A stretch of DNA of 8,345 bases from Geminicoccaceae bacterium (GCA_020446285.1 JAGREZ010000405.1:1-8345); one strand, 5' to 3'. Counted from the first letter of the stretch, positions 1-7,618 are shown. The notes: generated by a model not told the origin, from the letters alone. A program made the numbers and translations.

Positions 1-663
1 CGCAGCTTTCCCGGACGTCCGGACGGGACGCCGACGCAGAAGATCGCCGATTATTTCATGAACCGGCTGATCCCGATGGCGGACATGGCGCTGGACTTCC
101 ATTCCGGCGGCAGGACGCTCGACTTCGTGCCGTTCGCCGCAGCCCACCTGCTCGACGATCCCGCCCAGCAATCGGCCTGCATGGCGGCGATGCGCGCCTT
201 CAACGCACCCTGGTCGATGATGCTGCGCGAAATCGACAATGTCGGCATGTATGACACCGCCGTGGAGGATTCGGGCAAGGTCTTTATTTCCACCGAACTG
301 GGTGGCGGCGGCAGTGCCACGGCACGTTCGGCCGGCATCGCATGGCGTGGCGTGCTGAATTTCCTCAAGCATGGCGGCATTCTCGACGGTGTGGTCGAGC
401 AGGCGCCGACGAGGATGATCGACACCACCGAGGGCGAGTGCTTCCATCTCGCCGAAACCGACGGATTGCTCGAACCGCTGGTCGATCTGGGCGATCCGGT
501 GCGCATGGGTGCGCCGCTCGCCCGCATCTGGCCCACCGGCCGAAGCGGCGTCGCCGCGACCGAAGTCATCGCCCGGCATGAGGGAATCCTTGCCGCCCGC
601 CATTTTCCGGGTCTGATCCGGTCGGGCGACTGCCTTGCCGTCGTCGCTTCCGTGCTCGACTGA
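1..663 (+). CDS. doeB: N-alpha-acetyl-L-2,4-diaminobutyrate deacetylase, C-terminal part (5' end outside window)
   Basis: This is the C-terminal 220 residues of a zinc-dependent deacetylase of the succinylglutamate desuccinylase/aspartoacylase family. The reading frame is open from base 1, so the first third, including the N-terminal zinc-binding His and Glu, lies outside the window. Visible marks are RSFPG and GTPTQKIADYF at the very start, the zinc-ligand stretch LDFHSGG (His at fragment residue 34), the catalytic-Glu stretch STELGGGG (Glu at residue 99), and the C-terminal beta domain that ends the family. From family knowledge, DoeB (EutE in rhizobia) removes acetate from N-alpha-acetyl-L-2,4-diaminobutyrate, the product of ectoine ring opening by DoeA, in the cytoplasm. 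The choice of DoeB over other family members rests on remembered similarity of these motifs; the rest of the ectoine cluster would be upstream. It ends in TGA and converges on the next gene. Confidence 0.85.
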   Translation, partial: RSFPGRPDGTPTQKIADYFMNRLIPMADMALDFHSGGRTLDFVPFAAAHLLDDPAQQSACMAAMRAFNAPWSMMLREIDNVGMYDTAVEDSGKVFISTELGGGGSATARSAGIAWRGVLNFLKHGGILDGVVEQAPTRMIDTTEGECFHLAETDGLLEPLVDLGDPVRMGAPLARIWPTGRSGVAATEVIARHEGILAARHFPGLIRSGDCLAVVASVLD

Positions 664-672
664 AGACGGCTT

Positions 673-703
673 GCCGGTGTGTGGTCACGACCGGCGGGCG
701 GTC
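673..703. terminator. Small stem-loop in the doeB / GGDEF-EAL convergent gap
   Basis: In the 54-bp gap between two converging stop codons, GCCGGT (673-678) pairs perfectly with ACCGGC (690-695), leaving an 11-nt loop. An alternative stem, GACCG/CGGTC (689-693 with 699-703), overlaps it. Neither is followed by a T run on either strand, so intrinsic termination is only a guess from position. Confidence 0.25.
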
Positions 704-717
704 CGCTGGTCGGGTGT

Positions 718-3342
718 TCAGGCTGACGTTTCGACCCTGCGGCGGGCTTGTCGTCGTTCCGCGTTAGGTGCCCTGCCGCCGACAGCACCATTTGCGCCCA
801 GAAGGAGGCCGGAGAAGTCGCTCCCGAGCGTGGCGTGGAGGTCGTGTGCCGGCATGGGACGGGCGATCAGGTAGCCCTGTGCGGCATCGCATCCGAGTTC
901 CTCGAGCCGGTGCAGCTGTTCGAGGGTTTCGACGCCCTCGGCGATGGTCTCGATGCCGAGCTTGTGGCCAAGGGTGGTGACGGCGCCGATGATCGCGTCC
1001 GCGCCCGGATCGCTTCCCAGACCGGCGGTGAAGCTGCCGTCGATCTTGATCTTGTCGAACGGAAAACGGCGGATATAGCTCAGGCTGGAATAGCCCGAGC
1101 CGAAATCGTCCATAGCGATGCGAATGCCCAGAGCCTTGAACCTGTGGAGCATCTCGAGCGTGGATTCGGTATCGTGCAGGAGGATGCCCTCGGTGATCTC
1201 CAGTTCGAGCCGCGCCGGTGGCAGTCCGACCTTCTCGAGCATTCGCGAGACGCGCTGCACCAGATCGTCATGCCGCATCTGTGCCGGGGAGATGTTGACG
1301 GCGACGCGAAGGTCGGTGCGCGAGGCGATATCGATGCTCGCCTGCTGCAGGACGAAGGCGCCGATGTCGCAGATCAGGTCGCTTTCCTCGGCGAGCGGAA
1401 TGAATTCGGAAGGCGGGATCATGCCGCGTTCGGGATGGTTCCAGCGAACGAGCGCCTCGACCGATCCGATCGCACCGTCATGCATGCCGAGCTGTGGCTG
1501 GTAGTGAACGCTCAGGCCGTTTTCCGCGATGGCATCGCGAAGGTCCTGTTCGAGCTTCTTTCGCTCCATCAGCTCGCGGTGCATGGTCTGTTCGAAGACG
1601 CAGAAGCGGTTGCCGCCCCCGGATTTCGCCCGGTAGAGCGCGATATCGGCGTGCCGCAGCAATTCGCTCTTGCTGGCGGACATCTCGTTGGAAAGGGCGA
1701 TGCCGATGCTCGCACCGATATCGAGCCAGTGATCGCCGATGCGAAACGACTCGCCGAGTGCCTCGACGATGCGTCTGGCAAGGCGTCTGGCGGCCTCCGG
1801 CTGACCGACCTCCACCTGCACGATCGCGAATTCATCGCCACCGAGCCGTGCGAGCAGGTCGGTTTCGCCGCAGCATTCGCGAAGGCGGTGGGCGACCGCC
1901 ACCAGAAGATCGTCGCCGATCGCGTGGCCGAGGGTATCGTTGATTTCCTTGAAACGGTCCAGGTCGAGACAGAGAACGGCAAGCGAGGTGGACCATCCGG
2001 CCGTCTGTTCCACCGCGGTATCGAGGCGTTCGTTGAACAGCAGCCGGTTGCCGAGGCCGGTCAGCGGGTCGGTGCGCGCCAGGTCGACGAGCTGGCGCTC
2101 GGCCTGCCTTCGGGTGGTGATGTCGGTGCAGATGAGGACGGCGCCGATCGCCTCGCCGGCTTCATCGTGAATGGGGCTGACGCGCATCTCGACCGGCAGG
2201 CTGCCGCCATCGGCGCAAGACAGTTCGACTTCGCCGGTCCACAATTCCCGACGCTTGAGTGTGCCGTAGATCCTCGATGCGATGTTCGGCTGCGTCGACA
2301 GCCGCCAGACTCCGCCCATTCTTGCAAGCGATGTCTGGTCGTGACCGAGCATGGTCTCGAACGCGCGGTTGACGAAGATGGCCGAACCGGAATTGTCGCA
2401 GATCAAAAGGGCATCGCTGATCCCGCTGACGGCCGCCTGCGCCCGGAGCTGGCGTGATTCCTCGAGGCGACGTCTGACGGTGATATCCTCGACATGGCCC
2501 TCATAGTGGAGAAGATGTCCGTCCCGGCCACGCACGGCGCGGGCATTCTCGCGGATCCACACGCTCTCGCCGTCGCGTTGCCGGATCTCGGAGATGAAAT
2601 CGCTGACGATCCCGTCGCGGTTCATGATTGCATGAAATTCGGAGCGCCGCGCCGGATCGACATAGGGAGCCCGGCCGCTGCCGGACACAGGGTCGTTCAT
2701 GGCGTCGAGCAGCTCATCGGGACTGTCGTAACCGCAGATCTTCGCGAGGGCCCGGTTCGCTGCCATCAGGCGGCCCTCGCCGGAAGTGCGATAGATGCCG
2801 TCGACGGCATTCTCGAAGAGGCTGCGAAAATCCGCTTCGGCTCTCTCCAGCGCAAGTCCGGTCTCGACCCTGCCGGTGATATCGGCAACGGTGCCGAGCG
2901 TTCCCTCGATACCGCCCGAGGAATTCCGCATGACGCGGGCGCTGATCGTGACCCGGACGGTCGAGCCATCCCGGCGATACATGCGGCAGTCGAAATCGCG
3001 GGGCCCGCCGCTTTCGCGGAGCCCTTTCAGGAAATGCCGGCGATCCTCGCGATCGACGATCAGATCACGGACGAGATGTCCTGCCCGTTGCAACAGCCGT
3101 GCGGGCGACCGTTCGCCGAGCAGATCGGCCAGCGAACCGTTGGCTTCGACGATCCGTCCGTTCCCGTCGCAGCGAAACACGCCGACGGGCAGGTCCGGAT
3201 ACAATCCCTTTCCACTCGCGCAAGCCGTTCGCCGCCGCTGCCGGCGGGGTTCGTGCGCCCCGCCCGGGGAACCACGATTTCCCCGCAGGCGGCCGATTGC
3301 CGGACATCCGGTTCGCTCCACTTTGCCCACCACGGCCACCAA
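718..3342 (-). CDS. PAS-PAS-PAS-GGDEF-EAL cyclic-di-GMP signalling protein
   Basis: This 874-residue cytoplasmic protein has no visible membrane segment. In order it holds three PAS domains (about 48-155, 170-292, 302-412), a GGDEF domain (about 415-580) and an EAL domain (about 600-840), with a basic tail. The diguanylate cyclase motif GGDEF (501-505, in RLGGDEFAIV) is intact. The RxxD product-inhibition site expected five residues before it reads GETD, so feedback inhibition by c-di-GMP is probably lost. The EAL domain keeps the phosphodiesterase marks: EAL (629-631), VNISP, EITEG, DDFGSGYSSL (745-754), DKIKID, EGVET and QGYLIARP. Both activities are therefore possible, and net direction cannot be read from sequence. 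The PAS domains should sense small ligands or redox state. The start is uncertain: TTG at 3342 and GTG at 3339 both follow GGAAAG (3347-3352), and GTG has the better spacing. The first 45 or so residues are low-complexity, basic and unlike a domain. Confidence 0.93.
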   Translation of the reverse strand: MVAVVGKVERTGCPAIGRLRGNRGSPGGAHEPRRQRRRTACASGKGLYPDLPVGVFRCDGNGRIVEANGSLADLLGERSPARLLQRAGHLVRDLIVDREDRRHFLKGLRESGGPRDFDCRMYRRDGSTVRVTISARVMRNSSGGIEGTLGTVADITGRVETGLALERAEADFRSLFENAVDGIYRTSGEGRLMAANRALAKICGYDSPDELLDAMNDPVSGSGRAPYVDPARRSEFHAIMNRDGIVSDFISEIRQRDGESVWIRENARAVRGRDGHLLHYEGHVEDITVRRRLEESRQLRAQAAVSGISDALLICDNSGSAIFVNRAFETMLGHDQTSLARMGGVWRLSTQPNIASRIYGTLKRRELWTGEVELSCADGGSLPVEMRVSPIHDEAGEAIGAVLICTDITTRRQAERQLVDLARTDPLTGLGNRLLFNERLDTAVEQTAGWSTSLAVLCLDLDRFKEINDTLGHAIGDDLLVAVAHRLRECCGETDLLARLGGDEFAIVQVEVGQPEAARRLARRIVEALGESFRIGDHWLDIGASIGIALSNEMSASKSELLRHADIALYRAKSGGGNRFCVFEQTMHRELMERKKLEQDLRDAIAENGLSVHYQPQLGMHDGAIGSVEALVRWNHPERGMIPPSEFIPLAEESDLICDIGAFVLQQASIDIASRTDLRVAVNISPAQMRHDDLVQRVSRMLEKVGLPPARLELEITEGILLHDTESTLEMLHRFKALGIRIAMDDFGSGYSSLSYIRRFPFDKIKIDGSFTAGLGSDPGADAIIGAVTTLGHKLGIETIAEGVETLEQLHRLEELGCDAAQGYLIARPMPAHDLHATLGSDFSGLLLGANGAVGGRAPNAERRQARRRVETSA

Positions 3343-3375
3343 TAGTCTTTCCAGTAAGGCGATTGCCTGCGAAAC

Positions 3376-3418
3376 TGACAGCTGTTCATTTCGATTTCGT
3401 TAACACGCTGTTGACAGC
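3376..3418. promoter_or_regulatory. Paired palindromes with a TTGACA box in the divergent intergenic region
   Basis: The gap between the divergent GGDEF-EAL gene and the SelA-like gene has two related dyads. ACAGCTGT (3378-3385) is a perfect 8-bp palindrome, and GCTGT-TG-ACAGC (3407-3418) is a perfect dyad with 5-bp arms. The half TGACAGC occurs at 3376-3382 and 3412-3418, 36 bp apart, and GCTGTT at 3381-3386 and 3407-3412. The second dyad overlaps a consensus -35 box TTGACA (3411-3416) facing right. The matching -10 region (around 3432-3439) is poor. An operator controlling one or both genes is an inference. Confidence 0.35.
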
Positions 3419-3458
3419 CTCTTGGCGTGTCTTTGTCCGGCTCATGGAGTGATGAGGC

Positions 3459-4199
3459 TTGATCGAATCCGATCGAAAGATGCAGGTTCACGCGAGCGGG
3501 CGGCGGCGGGCGGCGCGGATGCTCGAGGCTGCCGACGCGCTGTTCTGCGCATCGAGGGCGGCGGCGATCGTCCTCGGCGCCGCGGCTCTCTGTGGCGAAA
3601 GGCGACTGCGGGGCAGGCCCGGCCGGATCGTCATGCTACGGGCCCACGACCGGTCCGGTCATGTCAGTTTCCGCGAGCTGCTGCGTTTGGCGGGTGTCCG
3701 CATGGTCGAGGCCGGCCGGGTCGACGGGGTCGAATCCGATGATGTCCTGCGTGCGCTCGAGGCTCCGGACGTGCAGGCGCTCTTTCTCGACGGGTCGTTT
3801 CATCCGGCCGCCGACGAGATGTTTCCATTGCCGCACGAGCTGATCTTCGCTGCCCGCGAGCGGAATCGTCCGGTGCTCGTCCACGCGGAAAATGCCGCCC
3901 GCGCGACAGCCATGCTCGATGCCGGGGCGGATCTGGTTGCCACGGGTGTCGATGATGCCGCTGGCATCCTCGCCGGGTCGGCACCGGCGATCGCACGCTG
4001 CGGGCGGCTCTTCGCGGGTATCGGTGCGGCGATGGTGGCACATCGAAGCGGTGTGGCAGAGGCACTGGAAGCTCTCGGGCGCACCACGCCGAAGCGGGTA
4101 TCGCCGGGCCCGGTGCCGCTTGGGACGATCGTCTGGAAGGCCGGGCATGACGGAGAGCTTGCCGGCCCGGTGGAGCGGCCTGTCACGTTCCCTTCCTGA
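3459..4199 (+). CDS. Degenerate SelA-like (PLP-fold) protein lacking the PLP lysine
   Basis: This 246-residue protein resembles the middle of the SelA-like aminotransferase-fold family (selenocysteine synthase, D-glucosaminate-6-phosphate ammonia-lyase and relatives). The match runs through an early helix (ADALFCASRAAAIVLGAAA, 25-43), the IVMLRAHDRSGHVSFRELLRLAG-like stretch split over 57-79, VRMVEAG (80-86), RPVLVHAENAA (137-147) and LDAGADLVATGVDDAAGILAG (153-173). Family members read roughly VDAA and SGGKxxxGPQxxGILxG at the last two places. Here the PLP-contacting Asp is His142, and about five residues including the Schiff-base Lys are missing; only three lysines exist in the protein (7, 212, 227). 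It also lacks the usual N-terminal and C-terminal portions (family about 370-400 residues). It may be a pseudoenzyme or a decaying gene, although its frame is fully open. The start is TTG with GGAG (3446-3449) nine bases upstream; ATG at 3480 is the alternative. The family call is from remembered similarity, not a search. Confidence 0.6.
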   Translation: MIESDRKMQVHASGRRRAARMLEAADALFCASRAAAIVLGAAALCGERRLRGRPGRIVMLRAHDRSGHVSFRELLRLAGVRMVEAGRVDGVESDDVLRALEAPDVQALFLDGSFHPAADEMFPLPHELIFAARERNRPVLVHAENAARATAMLDAGADLVATGVDDAAGILAGSAPAIARCGRLFAGIGAAMVAHRSGVAEALEALGRTTPKRVSPGPVPLGTIVWKAGHDGELAGPVERPVTFPS

Positions 4200-4239
4200 A
4201 CGCGCAATCGACCCATCCGGTCCCGATCGTTCGTCAACG

Positions 4240-5355
4240 TTATTCGAGAGTTTCCATCAGCCGGCGGATCAGCATGGCGTGCGGAACCATGGAGGAGATG
4301 AGCATGTGTTCATGCAAGGTATGCGCACCGTCGCCATCGATGCCGATCCCGTCGAGCACGGGCAGCCTGTCGGCGAGGAAATTGCCATCCGATCCGCCGC
4401 CGGAGCGCGTTTCGCCGAGTTCGAAACCGATTTCCGCGGCAAGTCCGCGCGCATGTTCATAGAGACGGGCGGTGGCAGCACTTCGTTCATAGGGTGGCCG
4501 GCTCAGCCCGCCCTCGATGCGGATGTCCACATCGCCGTCATGCGCCTTGCGCTCTTCCACCGCCGCCAGCGCGCAGCGCATCGCCTCCTCGCTCGGAAAC
4601 CGGACGTCGAGATCGAGTCGCGCCGTTTCGGCAACGGTGTTGACGGCCGTTCCGCCCGACACGAGGCCGACATTCGTCGTGATTTCCGCCGCATGGTCGG
4701 TAATGGCCTCGAGTTCGAGCACATGACGCGCCATTTCGCGGATGGCACTCCTGCCGTCGGCATGGCGCGCACCGGAATGGGCCGCGCGGCCGGTGAAATG
4801 AATGGCATAGCGGGCCGTGCCCTTGCGCGCGGTCACGCACTTGCCGCCGTCGCGCGCCGGTTCGGTGACGAGCACATGGCGGGCCTTGTCGCCGGCCGCG
4901 CGGATCACCTCGCGTGAGGTCGGGCTGCCGACTTCCTCGTCGGCCGTGATGAGCCAGCGCAACGGCAGCGGTGTTTCGCGCCCCTCGCGGACCAGCTCGC
5001 GGAAGGCGGCAAAGGCGAGAAAGGCGCCGGCCTTCATGTCGTAGATTCCGGGACCGTAGGCACGATCGCCATCGATGCGGAAGGGCAGGCGGTCCGCGAG
5101 TGTGCCGAGGGGATGCACGGTGTCGAGATGGCTGAGGATGAGAATGCCAGGTCCGTCGCCACCCCAGGGACTGCGCAACTCGAGATGCGGGCCGCGTCCG
5201 TCACGCTCCTCGATCCAGCCGATGCCGGCACCGAGATCGGCAAAGCCGGCGGCCACGTCGCGCATCAGGCGCGCGACCTCGCCGGGCGCGCTCGTGGGTG
5301 TCTCGATCTCCACCCATCTCCTGATCCCCTCGAGCATTTCCTTCGGATCGAGCAT
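4240..5355 (-). CDS. M20 family metallopeptidase, carboxypeptidase G2-like
   Basis: This 371-residue cytoplasmic hydrolase belongs to the M20 di-zinc family, which cleaves terminal amino acids, N-acyl amino acids or small peptides. All five metal ligands and the catalytic residues are visible: His76 and Asp78 in SHLDTVHP, bridging Asp106 in GPGIYDMKAG, catalytic Glu140 followed by Glu141 in ITADEEVGS, Glu165 in VTEPARDG, and His348 in HTLHEHM. The lid or dimerisation domain spans about 175-290 (RKGTARYAIHFTGRAAHSG onward). No signal peptide is seen, unlike secreted carboxypeptidase G2. The chosen ATG (5355) follows GGAGG about nine bases upstream; an ATG at 5412 would add 19 proline- and glycine-containing residues with no motif value. 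It converges on the SelA-like gene with a 40-bp gap and diverges from the SARP gene. The substrate is unknown; glutamate- or acyl-amino-acid cleavage is the family default. Confidence 0.9.
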   Translation of the reverse strand: MLDPKEMLEGIRRWVEIETPTSAPGEVARLMRDVAAGFADLGAGIGWIEERDGRGPHLELRSPWGGDGPGILILSHLDTVHPLGTLADRLPFRIDGDRAYGPGIYDMKAGAFLAFAAFRELVREGRETPLPLRWLITADEEVGSPTSREVIRAAGDKARHVLVTEPARDGGKCVTARKGTARYAIHFTGRAAHSGARHADGRSAIREMARHVLELEAITDHAAEITTNVGLVSGGTAVNTVAETARLDLDVRFPSEEAMRCALAAVEERKAHDGDVDIRIEGGLSRPPYERSAATARLYEHARGLAAEIGFELGETRSGGGSDGNFLADRLPVLDGIGIDGDGAHTLHEHMLISSMVPHAMLIRRLMETLE

Positions 5356-5466
5356 GTCCTTCGTCCTCCCCGACGGCAATGGCGGAAGTTTCCGGGCGCC
5401 GGATCCGCCCATTCGTCCGCCGGTTCTAGCGAAATGCCGACAGTCATGCCACGGCGGTCTGTCGAT

Positions 5467-5476
5467 ATCCCGGGAT
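5467..5476. repeat. 10-bp perfect palindrome ATCCCGGGAT
   Basis: ATCCCGGGAT reads the same on both strands and lies between the divergent M20 and SARP genes, about 110 bp upstream of the M20 start. It could be half of an operator, but a 10-bp palindrome can occur by chance in GC-rich DNA. Confidence 0.3.
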
Positions 5477-5542
5477 GCGGATCAGCAATATTCGAGAGAC
5501 AGCTATACACTCATGATGCTATCAACATTCCAAAAAGCAGGG

Positions 5543-5565
5543 TTGTTCTATTGTAAAGAGAACAA
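5543..5565. promoter_or_regulatory. Perfect 7-bp inverted repeat TTGTTCT-N9-AGAACAA (candidate operator)
   Basis: TTGTTCT (5543-5549) and AGAACAA (5559-5565) are exact inverse complements separated by nine AT-rich bases (5550-5558). The pair sits in the only clearly AT-rich patch of the window, directly upstream of the SARP gene and between it and the divergent M20 gene. The 16-bp centre spacing of the half-sites suits a dimeric repressor or activator binding about one and a half turns apart. It may also overlap a promoter, because TTGTTC resembles a -35 box, but no good -10 box follows at 16-18 bp. Which protein binds it is unknown; autoregulation by the SARP is less likely, since SARPs prefer direct repeats. 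Confidence 0.5.
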
Positions 5566-5627
5566 ATACCTGTGTATCGACGGTTTTGCGGCGGGGATGT
5601 ACGATTTCGAAAAAAGAATGCCCTCAG

Positions 5628-7601
5628 TTGAAAATTTGCCTGATCGAATCGTTTCACTGTTCGATCAACGACATGAAAATGATCATCCCGTCTCGCACGA
5701 GACGTGCACTGATCGCGTGTCTGGCGCTTTCGGCCGGGTATTCGGAATCGCGCAGTCGATTGCTGGCATTGTTGTGGCCCGATTCGGGCGAGGCGCGTGC
5801 GCGCGCCAGTCTCAGGCAGGTCTTGTTCCAGACGAGGCGAATGCTCACGGGCGCCGGCTATGACGGTCTGGTCACGGATCGCGAGAGGATCGCGCTTGAA
5901 GGCAATGTCGTCACCGATGTCGAGGAGATATTCCGGGAAATCCGGCAGGGCAGGCCACCCCGGTGTCTGATTGGCATGCGCAGGCCGGTCGAGCGGGTGC
6001 TCGCGGGGTTCACTGCTCCCGGCGAGAGTTTTGCGAGCTGGCTCAATCTCCGCCGCAGCGAGATCGAGGACCGCCTTCGCCTCGCTCTCAGGCTGGCGCT
6101 CGAACATGCCGAAGGCGATGCGCGCAGGGATCTCGCGAGATGTTTCGTGGCGCTCGATCCGTCGGACGAGACGGCCGTGCGGGCGATGATGCGGGTTCAT
6201 GTCGAAATGGGCGATGTCGGTGGCGCGCTCTCGGCCTATGAGCGGCTCTGGAACCTGCTCGCCGAGGAGTTCGATACCGAGCCGTCGAAGGTCACGCGGG
6301 ATCTTGCCGTTCAGATCAAGCTTGGTCATGCGGCACCGGAGACGGGGTCGCCGGCTGCGGCCGAAGGTGACGCACCGGAACCGGCGGCGCCGCCGGTGCG
6401 GACGGTACAGGCGCCCTATATCCGGGTCGTGGTGGGGGAGTTCGGGAATTCCACCCTGCCGCCCGAGAGCCGCGCCTTCGTCTCGCTCTTCAGGAACGAG
6501 CTGATCAGCTGTCTGAACCGGTTTCGCGAATGGCGGGTCGGCGATGCGGGGAGCGGCGGGGAACCGGCGGGCGATGATGCCTATGTGCTCAGTGCCACTG
6601 CACGAGCGACCGGTTCTCGGATACGGCTCGATGTCGCGCTCGACAACAGGGACGGAACGCCGGTCTGGGCCGAGACGACGGAGAACCTGCTGCAGGACTG
6701 GATCGAGTTTCCCGGCAAGATTGCCGGCCGGCTGTCGGCCAGCCTGAACATCAATCTCTCGCATGCGCGCCTTGCGCAGCTGCACGCGAAAGCTCCGGTG
6801 CAGACGACGACGATCGACCGCTGGTTGCTGGCGCGGCAGCACGTTCTGTCATTCACGCCGGACGGCTGGAACCGCGCGATCGAACTGACGACCGCGATTC
6901 TCGATGACGAACCGGACTTCGTTCCCGCCCACATCAGTCTCAGCCAGCTCTGCAACATCCGTCAGGTCGTCTTTCCCGGATCCGCCATCGACGCGAATGA
7001 CTATATCCGTGCGATCCGCCACGCCGACCTGGCGATCGCGGAGGATCCCCTCGATGCCCGCGCCCATCTCTGCCGGGGCTGGGCGCTGACCATGCAGCGG
7101 CGTTTCCGCGAGGCGGCGCTCTCCGTCACCCTCGCGGTCGAGGCAAATCCCAATGACGCCTGGGTGATCGTCGCCTCGGCCTTGGCCATTGCGTTCGGTG
7201 GCAGCGGGGAACGGGCGAAGAGCATGGCACAGCGAGCGCTCGGTCTCGGCTGGACGGTTCTGCCCCGCGACTGGTGCTATCTCGCGACCATCCATTTTCT
7301 CGGCGGGGATTACGAGGCCTGCGTCCGCGCCGCGGTTGCCGGACGCGATGCCATCGGCAATGTCGCCGCCTGGCAGGCTGCGGCGCATGCCCATCTCGGC
7401 GAGGAGGAACAGGCCGCCCGCGCTTGCGAGCGGTTTCACGCCTACGCCGTGGCCGTCTGGGCCGGCGAGGATCCGCCAACCGCCGAGACTATCGACGGGT
7501 GGTTTCTTTCAGCCTTTCCCATTGCCGAGGCGCGAACGCTGGAACGGCTCGGCTCCGGTCTTGCGCGCGCCCGCTCGCTCTGGCGGCGTGCGAAAGATTG
7601 A
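5628..7601 (+). CDS. SARP/BTAD transcriptional activator with TolB-like and TPR domains
   Basis: This large cytoplasmic DNA-binding regulator has 657 residues from the TTG at 5628. It contains an OmpR-like winged helix (about 1-90; PSRTRRALIACLALSAG, then LLALLWPDSGEARARASLRQ, the SARP signature), a bacterial transcriptional activator domain of helical repeats (about 95-230, ending AEEFDTEPSKVTRDL), an Ala/Pro-rich linker (about 234-260), a TolB-N-like alpha/beta domain (about 263-388; VVGEFGNST, AYVLSATARATGSRIRLDVALD, WAETTENLLQDW) and TPR-like repeats (about 392-610; AIAEDPLDARAHLCRGWALTM). From family knowledge, SARPs bind 11-bp-spaced direct repeats near the -35 region, and the C-terminal repeats sense ligands or partners. 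The start is uncertain: the frame is open from 5517, and TTG 5586, TTG 5628 and ATG 5673 are all possible with no clear Shine-Dalgarno. TTG 5628 starts just at the first conserved strand. A candidate target array lies 122 bp past its stop. Confidence 0.85.
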   Translation: MKICLIESFHCSINDMKMIIPSRTRRALIACLALSAGYSESRSRLLALLWPDSGEARARASLRQVLFQTRRMLTGAGYDGLVTDRERIALEGNVVTDVEEIFREIRQGRPPRCLIGMRRPVERVLAGFTAPGESFASWLNLRRSEIEDRLRLALRLALEHAEGDARRDLARCFVALDPSDETAVRAMMRVHVEMGDVGGALSAYERLWNLLAEEFDTEPSKVTRDLAVQIKLGHAAPETGSPAAAEGDAPEPAAPPVRTVQAPYIRVVVGEFGNSTLPPESRAFVSLFRNELISCLNRFREWRVGDAGSGGEPAGDDAYVLSATARATGSRIRLDVALDNRDGTPVWAETTENLLQDWIEFPGKIAGRLSASLNINLSHARLAQLHAKAPVQTTTIDRWLLARQHVLSFTPDGWNRAIELTTAILDDEPDFVPAHISLSQLCNIRQVVFPGSAIDANDYIRAIRHADLAIAEDPLDARAHLCRGWALTMQRRFREAALSVTLAVEANPNDAWVIVASALAIAFGGSGERAKSMAQRALGLGWTVLPRDWCYLATIHFLGGDYEACVRAAVAGRDAIGNVAAWQAAAHAHLGEEEQAARACERFHAYAVAVWAGEDPPTAETIDGWFLSAFPIAEARTLERLGSGLARARSLWRRAKD

Positions 7602-7604
7602 CCC

Positions 7605-7618
7605 GCAACCACGGTTGC
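7605..7618 (+). terminator. Short palindrome just after the SARP stop codon
   Basis: GCAACC-AC-GGTTGC begins four bases after the SARP stop codon. As RNA it can form a five-pair stem with a CACG tetraloop. It is followed by ACACCCTTT rather than a clean T run, so it is at best a weak terminator for the SARP transcript. Confidence 0.25.

Noticed and set aside
748..2457. A 569-codon open frame on the plus strand, antisense to the GGDEF-EAL gene
   Set aside because: It lies wholly inside a gene whose domains are clear on the other strand, shows no recognisable domain, and long antisense frames are common in GC-rich coding DNA.
3422..3742. Arg/Gly-rich plus-strand frame overlapping the 5' end of the SelA-like gene
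   Set aside because: Composition is typical of an out-of-frame reading of a GC-rich gene and no domain is visible.
5595..5863. Plus-strand frame through MYDFEKRM and onward, overlapping the SARP start
   Set aside because: It looks protein-like for about 40 residues but is out of frame with the SARP signature and becomes low-complexity where the SARP winged helix is clear.
5511..6842. A 443-codon minus-strand open frame opposite the SARP gene
   Set aside because: It is Arg/Pro-rich with no motif and mirrors the SARP coding frame, which carries the family signatures.
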